Shown one piece after another: positions 28,203 to 37,155 of a stretch of DNA of 64,000 bases. The notes below the pieces were generated by a model. That model was given only the letters and a program-made list of their open reading frames with translations. It ran no database searches and was not told where the DNA came from. Location of the stretch: the NCBI GenBank assembly GCA_964482025.1, contig CAYZVN010000001.1:1-64000 (forward strand), written 5' to 3'. The position numbers were made by a program, and so were the translations under genes. Positions within the stretch are counted from its first letter, which is position 1, and each line of letters begins with the position of its first letter. The stretch comes from UBA5868 sp964482025. Lineage in GTDB: Bacteria; Pseudomonadota; Gammaproteobacteria; Pseudomonadales; Cellvibrionaceae.

Positions 28203-28754
28203 TTATTCCTTCTCAGATAATTTCAATGTGCGGGGGCGCTGCAGCCAACCGCCGAGACCGTCAGATACAATCTCGATTAAGTCGATTTGCGTCGGCGAAG
28301 CGGACACAATCTTGCCGTGATCCTTACCCAGGTAATTACCCAATGTGACACGGTTAATGCCACCCACACCATCTTTCACTAATGCCCAGAAACGTCCTTG
28401 CTGCTGTAGAGTTCCAACCATGGAAAGAGAGTCCAACGCAAAGGTTTCCAGATACTCTTTCTCACGGCCGAAATCCGGTTTTATTTTGGGGTCCGTCGAT
28501 TGGACGATTTCCTTCACTTCAACTGGCGCATCAAATGGGGCTCGCATAGCGGTGACGTTATAGATATAGGCGTCATAGGTCCGCAGCGGAGGCAGTGGCT
28601 CAATCGCGCCCTGCGGACGAGCTTTCACTTCCTCTATATAACCGCGCAAATCGGAGTGGCTATTGCCGAAAGAACATCCAACCAGCTGCAACAGGCCGCA
28701 CATGAAGAACAATGCAGGCAGCCGCGCAAGATTTTTTATTAATGTTGTAACCAT
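28203..28754 (-). CDS. pilP: Type IV pilus lipoprotein PilP
   Basis: Inner-membrane lipoprotein linking the PilN/PilO platform to the PilQ secretin. From ATG 28754 it has 183 residues, a lipoprotein signal ending LQLVGC, an N-terminal flexible region and a beta-domain (LEPLPPLRTYDAYIY onward is typical of PilP). The ATG has AGGA 9 bases upstream; an alternative GTG at 28760 overlaps the pilO stop (TAGTG) but is too close to that site. Confidence 0.93.
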   Translation of the reverse strand: MVTTLIKNLARLPALFFMCGLLQLVGCSFGNSHSDLRGYIEEVKARPQGAIEPLPPLRTYDAYIYNVTAMRAPFDAPVEVKEIVQSTDPKIKPDFGREKEYLETFALDSLSMVGTLQQQGRFWALVKDGVGGINRVTLGNYLGKDHGKIVSASPTQIDLIEIVSDGLGGWLQRPRTLKLSEKE

Positions 28755-28759
28755 CCGCA

Positions 28760-29371
28760 CTATTCCTGCTCTTTATATCGGTAGGTTTTCGCTTGAATGG
28801 TCATCAGGAGATTGCCCGCCTTTTCGTCACGCTTAATGTCGAAATCATGCAGGGTAACTATCCTTGGCATTCCAGCAACACCACTTACAAATGCACCAAA
28901 CTCGTGATAACCGCCTGCCACCTTAATTTCGATCGGAAGCTCCACATAAAACTCCGAAGCGATTTCCGGTTTCAGGGTAATGCTCTCTATCGCCAGCCGA
29001 CTGTCGATACCTTTCTCATCGATATCCTCCAATAAACCAGGCACCTCGGTGTCTTTGGGCAATTGCTTTTTCAGAGCTTCGAAGGACTCTTCCATCTCCG
29101 CCATTTGCTGGCGATATTTGTCTAGGTTTGCGGCCTCGTATGCTTTCTTTTCAAAGGACGCCTTCAAATCCACTTCTTTGCGTTCGGCGCTGGCCAGCTC
29201 CATATTCTTGTCTTTAACTACCAGGAAGTACGCCCCGGCAATGATGACAGCACATGCCAACAAACAAACGAAAATACGCGCTGGCACCGGCCAAACACCT
29301 ATTCGTTCCCAGTCGAGATCCGAAAAGTTAAAATTCTTTAACTGTTCTGCGTAATCAGACATTCCAGCCAT
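28760..29371 (-). CDS. pilO: Type IV pilus inner-membrane protein PilO
   Basis: Bitopic protein that dimerises with PilN to align the pilus machine. From ATG 29371 it has 203 residues: a short cytoplasmic part, a membrane segment (IFVCLLACAVIIAGAYFLVV), a coiled coil (about 55-115) and a periplasmic ferredoxin-like domain. The ATG sits one base after the pilN stop; the reading frame remains open for 26 codons inside pilN but that part is not conserved. ATG 29362 is a possible alternative. Confidence 0.93.
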   Translation of the reverse strand: MAGMSDYAEQLKNFNFSDLDWERIGVWPVPARIFVCLLACAVIIAGAYFLVVKDKNMELASAERKEVDLKASFEKKAYEAANLDKYRQQMAEMEESFEALKKQLPKDTEVPGLLEDIDEKGIDSRLAIESITLKPEIASEFYVELPIEIKVAGGYHEFGAFVSGVAGMPRIVTLHDFDIKRDEKAGNLLMTIQAKTYRYKEQE

Positions 29372-29372
29372 G

Positions 29373-29942
29373 TTAAGCACCACCTTCCGGTTGTTCACTT
29401 GCAGGCAGAACGGCATTAAATTGCAGCGAGAACTCCGACGCCTGTTCACCGTATTTATCTGATGCGGTGATTGATCTCAAATTGGGATTGGCGAACCACT
29501 CCGACTGGTCAAGGTTGCGCATAAAGCTCGATACACGGTTGCTTGACTCAGTAACACCTCTTACCGATACGACGCTGCCCTGCCGGGTCAGATTGGTAAA
29601 GAATAGCCCGTCGGGAACCGCGCGCACGATTTCGTCAAAGTAGCGCACAATGGTCGGCCGAGTGCCTTGCAGGTCCTGAATCACCTTCATGCGCGCAATC
29701 AACTGTTGACGCTTTTTCTTCAGCTCATTGATTTCCTGCACTCGTTTATCGAGAACCGCGATTTCACTTTGCAGCATTTGGTTGCGCTCATTCTGGCTTT
29801 CGATAGCGCCATCAACAAATCGAACCCATCCGAACGCGATGACCACAGCAAAAACACAAACTGCACCAAGCTGGGTGAGAAACTCTTTCTTTTTCTCCTG
29901 GCGATATTCTTCCCGCCAAGGTAGGAGGTTAATTCTAGCCAT
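29373..29942 (-). CDS. pilN: Type IV pilus inner-membrane protein PilN
   Basis: Partner of PilO. From ATG 29942 it has 189 residues and starts with the hallmark MARINLLPWRE, which docks into cytoplasmic PilM. A membrane segment (AVCVFAVVIAFGWVRFV) and a coiled-coil plus periplasmic domain follow. The start overlaps the pilM stop by 8 bases and has AGGAGG upstream. The PilM-PilN contact can be inferred from the intact LLPWRE motif. Confidence 0.95.
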   Translation of the reverse strand: MARINLLPWREEYRQEKKKEFLTQLGAVCVFAVVIAFGWVRFVDGAIESQNERNQMLQSEIAVLDKRVQEINELKKKRQQLIARMKVIQDLQGTRPTIVRYFDEIVRAVPDGLFFTNLTRQGSVVSVRGVTESSNRVSSFMRNLDQSEWFANPNLRSITASDKYGEQASEFSLQFNAVLPASEQPEGGA

Positions 29943-31011
29943 CGAAATCAAAACTCCTCAGAGCCAAGCCAGTAGCAATCATCAATGCGGGGGCATCATT
30001 TGCCAGCGCAGCAGAATTGACGCGGGACGATATGGACATATTGGCGAACGGATTGGCAACGCTTGCCGATGTTCCCAGCTTTTCCTCAATCAGCTCTGCC
30101 AAACCAGACATGGAAGCAACACCACCAGCCAGCACTATGTGATCCACATCGTTGTATTGGCTGGATGAAAAAAAGAACTGCAAAGAGCGCGTAACTTGTT
30201 GCACAACAGAATCTTTAAAGGGCTCGAGCACCTCAGGCTCGTAGTCATCCGGTAGCCCGCCTTGCTTTTTCGCCAGGCCGGCCTCTTCTTCGGAGAGCCC
30301 ATAACGCCGCTGAATTTCTTCGGTTAACTGGCGCCCGCCAAACAGCTGTTCCCGGGTGTAAACTGTGCGGCCGTCCACCAACACGCTCAGCGTGGTCATG
30401 GTCGAGCCTATATCGACAATGGCGACAACCTGATCTTGCTGATCCGCCAACTGATCGCGAATCAGTGCAAACGCCCGCTCCATAGTGTAGGCCTCCACAT
30501 CGACAACTTTGGGATGCAGATCAGCCAGCTCCAGCACCGCTGAGCGAGTTTCAACATTTTCTTTGCGGCAGGCGGCGAGGAGAACTTTGACTTGGTCGGG
30601 GGATTTGTCGGAGATGCCCTGCACATCAAAATCCAGGGCAACTTCTTCGAGTGGATAGGGAATATATTGATCGGCTTCAAGTGAGATTTGGAGTTCCATA
30701 TCATCTTCACTTAAGCCGGCCGGCATGTCGATCATCTTGGTGATGACCGCCGACCCCGGCACCGCTACGGCGGCATCTTTCAGCTTGCTGCGAGAGGATT
30801 GAACCGTTGCTTTGATCGCCTGCGCAACGGCCTCGACATCATTGATGTTTTTTTCTACCACCGAGTTGGCAGGTAGGGCGCGCACCGCGTAATTTTCAAC
30901 CCGGAAGCCGCTGCCTTGGCGACTCAACTCCAACATTTTGACTGTAGTGGAACTGATATCCAGGCCAAGCATCGGCTTGGTTTTCTTATCCAAAAAACTG
31001 AGAAGGCTCAT
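29935..31011 (-). CDS. pilM: Type IV pilus assembly ATPase-fold protein PilM
   Basis: Cytoplasmic actin-like protein (358 residues from ATG 31011) that binds the PilN N-terminus. Motifs include LGLDISSTTVKMLELS (phosphate-1 region), VAVPGSAVITKMI, VVAIVDIGSTMTTLSVL (phosphate-2) and IVLAGGVASMSGL. First gene of the pilMNOPQ operon, transcribed away from the PBP1A gene, as in Pseudomonas. An in-frame start 18 bases upstream (31029) is possible. Confidence 0.95.
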   Translation of the reverse strand: MSLLSFLDKKTKPMLGLDISSTTVKMLELSRQGSGFRVENYAVRALPANSVVEKNINDVEAVAQAIKATVQSSRSKLKDAAVAVPGSAVITKMIDMPAGLSEDDMELQISLEADQYIPYPLEEVALDFDVQGISDKSPDQVKVLLAACRKENVETRSAVLELADLHPKVVDVEAYTMERAFALIRDQLADQQDQVVAIVDIGSTMTTLSVLVDGRTVYTREQLFGGRQLTEEIQRRYGLSEEEAGLAKKQGGLPDDYEPEVLEPFKDSVVQQVTRSLQFFFSSSQYNDVDHIVLAGGVASMSGLAELIEEKLGTSASVANPFANMSISSRVNSAALANDAPALMIATGLALRSFDFDG

Positions 31012-31185
31012 TTTTCTATCTATTTCCACTACTTAGCTGATGTTTATGTTATAGCACTTTAACAAAAGGCTGCAATGTGAGGACGCACGTGTAAAGTGTG
31101 AAAAAGGTCTTATAATAGCCAGCCTGCTGAAACGCTACACAATCAGAAACCACAAGACCATTCAACCAATGATTTCAGAAACCCG
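31012..31185. promoter_or_regulatory. pilM/ponA divergent promoter region
   Basis: This region of about 174 bp must drive both pilMNOPQ and ponA. On the plus strand a perfect TATAAT (31111-31116) could serve ponA, but I find no good -35 at the right spacing. On the minus strand TTGCAG with a 16-base spacer and TATAAC is a weak candidate for pilM. Both calls are tentative. Confidence 0.35.
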
Positions 31186-33708
31186 ATGAACTTCAGAAAC
31201 ACAGTATTGGTACTGTCCTGGCTCCTGCTAACCGGTATGAGTGGTGCTGTCGCCGTTTTGGCCGGAACCCACTTATACCTTAGCCCATCTTTGCCATCTG
31301 TGGAGAGTTTGCGTGATATCCGCCTTCAAACTCCACTACGTATTTATTCTAGTGATGGCAAGCTTATCGGCGAGGTTGGCGAGATGCGCCGCACTCCCGT
31401 TAAGTTTCAGGAAATTCCTCAAGGCTACATTGACGCCTTATTATCTGCCGAGGACGCTCAATTCTACTCCCATCGTGGCGTTTCGATTAAGGGACTTCTG
31501 CGAGCATCTTCACAATTATTAATGTCTGGAGACATCCAGGGGGGCGGATCTACCATTACTATGCAGGTCGCCCGCAACTTCTTCCTCACCAAACGCCAGG
31601 AATTCAAACGCAAATTTAATGAGATCTTACTCGCTTTACGCATCGAGAGGGAACTATCCAAGGAAGAAATTTTAGAGCTTTATGTGAACGTGATCTTCTT
31701 AGGCAATAGGGCCTACGGCATTCACGCCGCCGCCCAGGTGTATTACGGCAAAGATCTGGATCAGCTTTCGGTGGCCGAAATGGCCATGCTGGCCGGCATT
31801 CCCAAAGCCCCTTCCGTTATGAACCCGTTGGCAAATGTGCAGCGCGCCACCGAGCGCCGCGATTGGATTCTGGGGCGCATGCTGGAGCTGGGAAAAATCG
31901 ATGAAACCGTTTATCGGATCGCACTTAACGAATCCGGCGCGGCGAAATATCACGGCAGCAACCTCGACTTGAACGCGTCTTACGTGGCTGAGATGGCCCG
32001 GCGCACAGCGGTGGAGATGTTTGGCCCCAGCGCCTACACCGATGGCTACCGGATTTACACAACGCTCGATAGCGAGCTGCAATCGGCCGCGCGCGAGGCG
32101 GTGATTCTCGGTCTGCAAGAGTATGACAAGCGTCACGGTTACCGAGGGCCGGAGCAGAAGTTGCCGGTGCCGACGGAGATCGTCGAAGCCTTCGCCGGAG
32201 AAGCCCCACCTGAAACCGACGCGCTAACCGAATGGCACAAAGCACTCCAGCAGGCGCTGAATGATCTTCCTGTTTACGCAGAAATGCGGCCCGCCGCAGT
32301 CGTCAGGGTTGCACCAGAGGAATTAGAGCTGCTCCTGGATAACGGCGAGTTGATCGAGATGAAATGGGAGGGCGAATTAACGGAATGGCGCCCCTATTTA
32401 TCCGTTAATAGCCTCGGCCCAAAACCTTCGAGTCCCGCCGACATTTTCGAAATGGGTGACGTAGTTCGCCTTCGCCGCAACGACGGCAAAACTTGGTCGC
32501 TGACTCAGATTCCTCAAGCTCAGGCGGCACTGGTCTCCGTCAGTCCGCGCAATGGCGCAATCCTCGCGTTGGTAGGTGGGCTGGATTTCCGGCAAAGCAA
32601 CTTTAATCGTGCAACTCAAGCGCGGCGCCAGCCGGGATCGAGTTTTAAACCTTTTCTTTATACCGCAGCTCTGGAGAACGGCTACACCGCCGCCAGCATC
32701 ATCAACGATGCCCCTTTGGTATTTGATGACGACCTGCAGGAGTCTGCTTGGCGGCCAGAGAATTCCGGAGGCGATTTTCTCGGTCCAACCCGGTTGCGCA
32801 AAGCGCTTTATCTATCGCGGAATTTGGTGTCCATTCGTCTACTGCACAGCATGGGCTTTGATCGCGCCTTTTCGCAAATCGACCGCTTCGGCTTTGACCC
32901 CAAGGCATTCCCCCGCGACCTTTCCGTGGCCCTCGGCAGTTTTGCGGTGACACCGCTGAGCGTCGCGCAGGGCTATGCGGTTCTCGCAAATGGCGGATAC
33001 AAGGTGGAGCCCTACCACATTGAGCGCATTCTCAACTTCGAAGGCCGCGCTGTGTATGAAGCGAGGCCGGCAACCGTTTGCCGCGGCTGCACCGAGCAGG
33101 AAGCAGCGCCCGAGATACAAAACAACCACCCCTTTTCTTTTAGCGACGATCCATTCGCACTCAGCCCGGCACTGCGCAACCTGCTCGGCGGCATGGAGCC
33201 ACAGGACTATCCAAGAGCCCCGCGAGTTATCGATGCGGAGGTCGCCTACATCATGGACTCGATGCTCAAAGATGTGGTGAAGCGCGGCACCGCCTCAAGA
33301 GCAAGAGTGTTGCAGCGCAATGATATCGCCGGTAAGACAGGCACCACCAACAACGCCACCGATGCTTGGTTCGCAGGTTACGGCGGCGATTTGGCGACAG
33401 TCGCCTGGCTCGGTTTTGACGACACCACTACCCTGGGTCGCCGCGAGTACGGCGGCACCGCCGCGCTGCCGATTTGGATTGGGTTTATGCGCGACGCGCT
33501 GGCGGGGCGGCCGGAGTTTAATTTGCCCCAGCCCTCTGGGCTGGTGACTGTGCGCATAAACCCGGAAACGGGAAAGCGCGCAGACGCGAATACCCCCAAT
33601 GCCATCTTCGAAATTTTCCGCAGCGGTGAAGTGCCTCCCGAAGGCGGCAAGGAGATACAGTCACCCTGGCGAACCTCTGACGGCGTACGCATGGAGTCGA
33701 TTTTTTAG
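31186..33708 (+). CDS. ponA: Penicillin-binding protein 1A
   Basis: Bifunctional class A peptidoglycan synthase of 840 residues. An N-terminal membrane anchor (about 8-30) is followed by the GT51 glycosyltransferase domain with catalytic E89 in SAEDAQFYSHRGV and the GGSTITMQVARNFFL motif, an OB-like insertion (about 310-430), and the transpeptidase domain with nucleophile S485 (SSFK), the SRN motif in YLSRNLVS and the KTGTT box. Diverges from pilM, the Pseudomonas ponA arrangement. After its stop an ACTTAAG/CTTAAGT inverted repeat (33719-33744) lies in a 112-bp gap shared with convergent rpmE. Confidence 0.97.
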   Translation: MNFRNTVLVLSWLLLTGMSGAVAVLAGTHLYLSPSLPSVESLRDIRLQTPLRIYSSDGKLIGEVGEMRRTPVKFQEIPQGYIDALLSAEDAQFYSHRGVSIKGLLRASSQLLMSGDIQGGGSTITMQVARNFFLTKRQEFKRKFNEILLALRIERELSKEEILELYVNVIFLGNRAYGIHAAAQVYYGKDLDQLSVAEMAMLAGIPKAPSVMNPLANVQRATERRDWILGRMLELGKIDETVYRIALNESGAAKYHGSNLDLNASYVAEMARRTAVEMFGPSAYTDGYRIYTTLDSELQSAAREAVILGLQEYDKRHGYRGPEQKLPVPTEIVEAFAGEAPPETDALTEWHKALQQALNDLPVYAEMRPAAVVRVAPEELELLLDNGELIEMKWEGELTEWRPYLSVNSLGPKPSSPADIFEMGDVVRLRRNDGKTWSLTQIPQAQAALVSVSPRNGAILALVGGLDFRQSNFNRATQARRQPGSSFKPFLYTAALENGYTAASIINDAPLVFDDDLQESAWRPENSGGDFLGPTRLRKALYLSRNLVSIRLLHSMGFDRAFSQIDRFGFDPKAFPRDLSVALGSFAVTPLSVAQGYAVLANGGYKVEPYHIERILNFEGRAVYEARPATVCRGCTEQEAAPEIQNNHPFSFSDDPFALSPALRNLLGGMEPQDYPRAPRVIDAEVAYIMDSMLKDVVKRGTASRARVLQRNDIAGKTGTTNNATDAWFAGYGGDLATVAWLGFDDTTTLGRREYGGTAALPIWIGFMRDALAGRPEFNLPQPSGLVTVRINPETGKRADANTPNAIFEIFRSGEVPPEGGKEIQSPWRTSDGVRMESIF

Positions 33709-33794
33709 AATCGGAGAGACTTAAGGAAAGCGTATTGCTTAAGTGGGGATATAACAGTCGCTATATATAAGGAAGGAAGAAGCAGCGAAGCAGG

Positions 33795-33814
33795 TGGGGT
33801 CCGACTGGACCCCA
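33795..33814. terminator. Hairpin between convergent ponA and rpmE
   Basis: Perfect 8-bp stem TGGGGTCC/GGACCCCA with a 4-base loop, 6 bases past the rpmE stop. Neither strand has a T-run after it, so termination efficiency is uncertain. Confidence 0.5.
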
Positions 33815-33820
33815 AACGCA

Positions 33821-34033
33821 TTAGCTAGCGCGACGGCCGCCAAAACGCTTATTGAATCGATCGATACGTCCACCGGTATCCACCATCTTCTGCTTGCCGG
33901 TATAAAACGGGTGGCACTCGGAACAGACTTCGATCGTGATGTCTTTCACTACCGTAGAGCGGGTTTCAATCACATTGCCACAGCTGCAGGTGGCAACCAT
34001 TTTGCCGTACTTAGGTTGGATGCTCTCATTCAT
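33821..34033 (-). CDS. rpmE: 50S ribosomal protein L31, zinc-binding type
   Basis: Ribosomal protein of 70 residues. The CxxC-type zinc ligands are C16, C18, C37 and C40 (CSCG and CSEC), so this is the zinc-containing C+ form rather than the zinc-free RpmE2 paralogue used under zinc starvation. The C-terminal GGRIDRFNKRFG signature is intact. ATG 34033 is chosen because GAGG is 8 bases upstream; ATG 34039 is too close to it. Divergent from priA, as in Pseudomonas and E. coli. Confidence 0.96.
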   Translation of the reverse strand: MNESIQPKYGKMVATCSCGNVIETRSTVVKDITIEVCSECHPFYTGKQKMVDTGGRIDRFNKRFGGRRAS

Positions 34034-34208
34034 GGACATTGCCTCATGTGCGTATGCCGCCACCCGATCTTGTGCCGGGCACCGCATACTGGTTAAAGTT
34101 GCTGGCGTTTGGGGCGCGAATACTACCAGAATGCGTGGTATCCGCAAACAAATCCTGCATAAAACTTGAGCATTTTCTCTTCAATTCCGTCGGTCGTTCT
34201 TCTGCCTC

Positions 34209-36419
34209 ATGCCAATCATTCTCATTGTCGCCCTGCCAACGCCGTTGCGGCGCCTTTTTGAATATTTGCCCGAGCCAGGCGATACGCGACAGTGGCAGCC
34301 GGGTATCCGAGTCGAAGTACCCTTCGGCAGCCAGACGCTGGTGGGCGTTCTCGTCGATACCGCCGACACCCCTACCTATCCCTTAGCCAAGCTACGACCT
34401 ATTCATGCGGTTTTGGATCAAACACCAATACTGCCGCTAGACCTAATCGCCCTGTGCCGCTGGGCCGCGGATTATTATCAGCACCCACCCGGTGAGGTCT
34501 TTCACGCCGCCCTGCCCACCCAATTGCGCAAGGCCGACACAGCGCCGAAGACCATTCTCTACTGGACCCATACAACGAAAGGCAAAGGGCTGCCGGAAGC
34601 GGCGCTGAAACGCAGTCCAAAACAACAGCAGATACACCAGTGGCTCCTCCAACATCGCAGACTGAGCGACGCGCAGCTAAAGCACCTCGGTGCCAGTCGC
34701 CAAGCCCTTAAAGCGCTGGAGGAAAAAGAGCTGATTTGCGGCACGCTGGATGCGCCGAACACCCAACCGTCGAACCCGCCCGCTGCCGATAGCATACTGG
34801 CGGAGACACCACAGCAGCTCAATGCAGAGCAGCAGGCGGCGCTTGAGCGCATCCGCTATCACCGCTACCAAACCTATTTGCTGGAGGGCATTACCGGCAG
34901 CGGTAAAACGGAGGTCTATCTACACGCCATCGCCCGCACCTTACAGGCAGGGAAACAGGTATTGATGCTGGTTCCCGAAATAGGATTGGCGCCGCAGACC
35001 CTGTCGCGCTTTCGCGCCCGCTTCCAGGTCCCCATCGTCCAGCTGCACTCGCATATTGCCGAAGCGACACGCGCCGATAATTGGCGCGCGGCGGCCTGCG
35101 GAGAGGCGCGCGTGGTAATCGGCACCCGTCTTGCGATTTTCACCCCAATGCCGGAGCTGGGGCTGATTATCCTCGATGAGGAGCACGACCTGTCTTTTAA
35201 ACAGCAGGACGGGCTGCGCTATTCGGCGCGCGATCTGGCGGTGATGCGCGCTTATCGAAATGCCATCCCCTTAATCCTCGGCACTGCGACTCCGTCTTTA
35301 GAATCCCTGCACAATGCCCTGCATGGGCGCTATGAGCATTTACTGCTGACCAAGCGCGCCGGCGATGCGCGCCCACCAGCGATTGAAGTCGTTGATATGC
35401 GCAAAGAGGAGCGCAACAGTGTTTTGAGCGCGCGGGCTCTGGAGTGCCTTCGGCAGACTTTAGATCGAGGGCAGCAAGCTTTAGTGTTTATCAACCGCCG
35501 CGGTTTTGCCCCCGCGCTGCTCTGCCAGCATTGCGGTTGGGTGGCCAACTGCACCGCCTGCTCGGCACGCATGACCTTGCACAGCCAGCCGCGCCACCTG
35601 CACTGCCACCACTGCAATTTACAGCGTCCCGTCCCCCACCACTGCCCCAGCTGTCAAAATCCTCAGCTCAGTGCGCTTGGCCAAGGCACCGAGCGCTGCG
35701 AGGCCCTACTCCAGCAGCAGTTTCCCAACATTGAGGTGCTGAGGGTAGATCAAGACTCCATGCGCCGCAAAACCGCCATGGCCGAACTCAACACCAAGCT
35801 GGAGCAGGGGGCGCCCTGTATTCTGGTGGGCACTCAGATGCTGGCAAAAGGCCACCACTTCCCCAAAGTCACCCTGGCGGTACTTCTGGATATCGACCAA
35901 GGCCTGTTCAGCGGTGATTTTCGCGGCCCCGAGCGTATGGGCCAGCAGCTGACTCAGGTCGCCGGCAGAGCGGGGCGCGGCGACCTGCCCGGCACAGTGC
36001 TGTTGCAGACCTATCAGCCGGATCATCCGTTGTTGCAATTGCTGTTGCTAGAGGGTTACCGCGCCTTCGCCCAGACACTGCTACAGGAGCGCATGTTCGC
36101 CCGCCTGCCCCCGCACTGGGCCATGGTGGTGATTCGCGCAGAATCCAAACGCGCGGAAAACGCGCTGCAATTTCTCCACGAAGTGTTGCAAGCGGCGCGC
36201 GAGCTGCGACCGCCCTCGCCGGATCACGCGTATTTAGGCCCACTGCCGGCCCTTATGGAAAAGCGCAACCACCGTTACCGCTATCAATTGCAAATCACCA
36301 ATGCTCGCCGCGGCGATTTGCAGAGCTTTATGCGGTCCTTAGTGAGCCGTATAGAGGAATTGACGCTCGCGCAACGGGTGCGCTGGAGCCTGGATGTAGA
36401 CCCGCAAGACATGGGCTGA
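34209..36419 (+). CDS. priA: Primosomal helicase PriA
   Basis: Superfamily 2 3'-5' helicase (736 residues) that restarts collapsed replication forks by loading DnaB. An N-terminal 3'-end-binding domain (about 1-105) is followed by a winged helix, helicase core with Walker A GITGSGKTEVY and Walker B LDEEHD, and a zinc region with eight cysteines in CQHCGWVANCTACS and CHHCNLQRPVPHHCPSC. All expected motifs are present. It is followed directly by the SPOR-protein gene; in Pseudomonas argS lies between them. Confidence 0.97.
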   Translation: MPIILIVALPTPLRRLFEYLPEPGDTRQWQPGIRVEVPFGSQTLVGVLVDTADTPTYPLAKLRPIHAVLDQTPILPLDLIALCRWAADYYQHPPGEVFHAALPTQLRKADTAPKTILYWTHTTKGKGLPEAALKRSPKQQQIHQWLLQHRRLSDAQLKHLGASRQALKALEEKELICGTLDAPNTQPSNPPAADSILAETPQQLNAEQQAALERIRYHRYQTYLLEGITGSGKTEVYLHAIARTLQAGKQVLMLVPEIGLAPQTLSRFRARFQVPIVQLHSHIAEATRADNWRAAACGEARVVIGTRLAIFTPMPELGLIILDEEHDLSFKQQDGLRYSARDLAVMRAYRNAIPLILGTATPSLESLHNALHGRYEHLLLTKRAGDARPPAIEVVDMRKEERNSVLSARALECLRQTLDRGQQALVFINRRGFAPALLCQHCGWVANCTACSARMTLHSQPRHLHCHHCNLQRPVPHHCPSCQNPQLSALGQGTERCEALLQQQFPNIEVLRVDQDSMRRKTAMAELNTKLEQGAPCILVGTQMLAKGHHFPKVTLAVLLDIDQGLFSGDFRGPERMGQQLTQVAGRAGRGDLPGTVLLQTYQPDHPLLQLLLLEGYRAFAQTLLQERMFARLPPHWAMVVIRAESKRAENALQFLHEVLQAARELRPPSPDHAYLGPLPALMEKRNHRYRYQLQITNARRGDLQSFMRSLVSRIEELTLAQRVRWSLDVDPQDMG

Positions 36420-36524
36420 TCCACTCGACAAGCTATGCCGATGAAACGGCGATGTTTTCATCCTGGCCCACAGGCTACAATGTGCGCCTTTCTATCCAAC
36501 GTTTTTCAAGCGACTTTAGCAATC

Positions 36525-37025
36525 ATGGCCAATCAATCCTCCAGTTCCAAAGTTCCCGGCTGGGTATGGCTGTTTACCGGCACGATTCTCGGCGCCTTTA
36601 TCACTTTCTTGATGCGCCTGAGCGAGCTACAGCCCGCAACGCCCAGCATCCGCCCGCAACCGAGCGCGACCAGCGCGGCAGAAAACAGCAAAACTCCCGA
36701 TAAATACGACTTCTATAAAATCCTGCGCGATACCGAGGTACCGGTGACCACGACGCCGCAAGAGACGGTGAGACCCAGGGTCCAGGAGAATGTCGATCAC
36801 TTCCTCCAGGTCGCCTCATTTCGCTCCGCTGCGGATGCCGAGCAGGTGCGGGCCGAGCTAACGCTGCTGAATCTTACCGCGCGTATTGAACAATCCCCGG
36901 CCAAAGACTGGCACCGCGTTATCGTGGGGCCATTCTCCAGCCGTTCTCAACTCGCCAAGGCTCGCGATACCTTGCTGTCAAATCGTTACGAAGCCATGCA
37001 GCTCACGCGCAAGCGCGAGCCCTAA
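36525..37025 (+). CDS. SPOR-domain cell-division protein, FtsN-like
   Basis: A 166-residue bitopic protein: short cytoplasmic N-terminus, one membrane helix (VPGWVWLFTGTILGAFITFL), a linker and a C-terminal SPOR domain (HFLQVASFRSAADAEQVRAEL ... VIVGPFSSRSQL). SPOR domains bind septal peptidoglycan. The topology and the position between priA and hslV resemble the FtsN-like gene of Pseudomonas; E. coli ftsN also lies between priA/cytR and hslV. The start ATG 36525 gives the usual short N-terminus; the longer frame from 36435 is not conserved in character. No strong ribosome-binding site is visible. Confidence 0.85.
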   Translation: MANQSSSSKVPGWVWLFTGTILGAFITFLMRLSELQPATPSIRPQPSATSAAENSKTPDKYDFYKILRDTEVPVTTTPQETVRPRVQENVDHFLQVASFRSAADAEQVRAELTLLNLTARIEQSPAKDWHRVIVGPFSSRSQLAKARDTLLSNRYEAMQLTRKREP

Positions 37026-37039
37026 CCCAACATGCTGCA

Positions 37040-37056
37040 GGCGCGCGTAGCGCGCC
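37040..37056 (+). terminator. Hairpin after the SPOR gene
   Basis: GGCGCGC/GCGCGCC stem of 7 bp with a GTA loop, 15 bases past the stop. It has no T-run, so it is a weak terminator candidate. It precedes the hslVU heat-shock promoter. Confidence 0.4.
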
Positions 37057-37070
37057 GGCAATAATTCCCG

Positions 37071-37098
37071 CTTGAAATCGTCTGCACAGCCCCCACTT
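37071..37098 (+). promoter_or_regulatory. Sigma-32 (heat-shock) promoter of hslVU
   Basis: CTTGAAA (37071-37077), a 13-base spacer and CCCCACTT (37091-37098). The known sigma-32 consensus is CTTGAAA, 11-16 bases, CCCCATNT, so the -35 is perfect and the -10 has one mismatch. hslVU belongs to the sigma-32 regulon in E. coli. The predicted start is about 50 bases ahead of the hslV start codon. Confidence 0.8.
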
Positions 37099-37155
37099 TT
37101 TCTGGCTTGACCTGATTCGCTGCAACCGACGCAGCCCTTTGACAAAGGAAATCTT

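Noticed and set aside
31111..31116. TATAAT as a confident ponA promoter
   Set aside because: No acceptable -35 at 16-18 bases; kept only as a tentative site.
33719..33744. ACTTAAG/CTTAAGT repeat as the ponA terminator
   Set aside because: The stem is AT-rich, the loop is 12 bases and no T-run follows, so it is not a convincing terminator.
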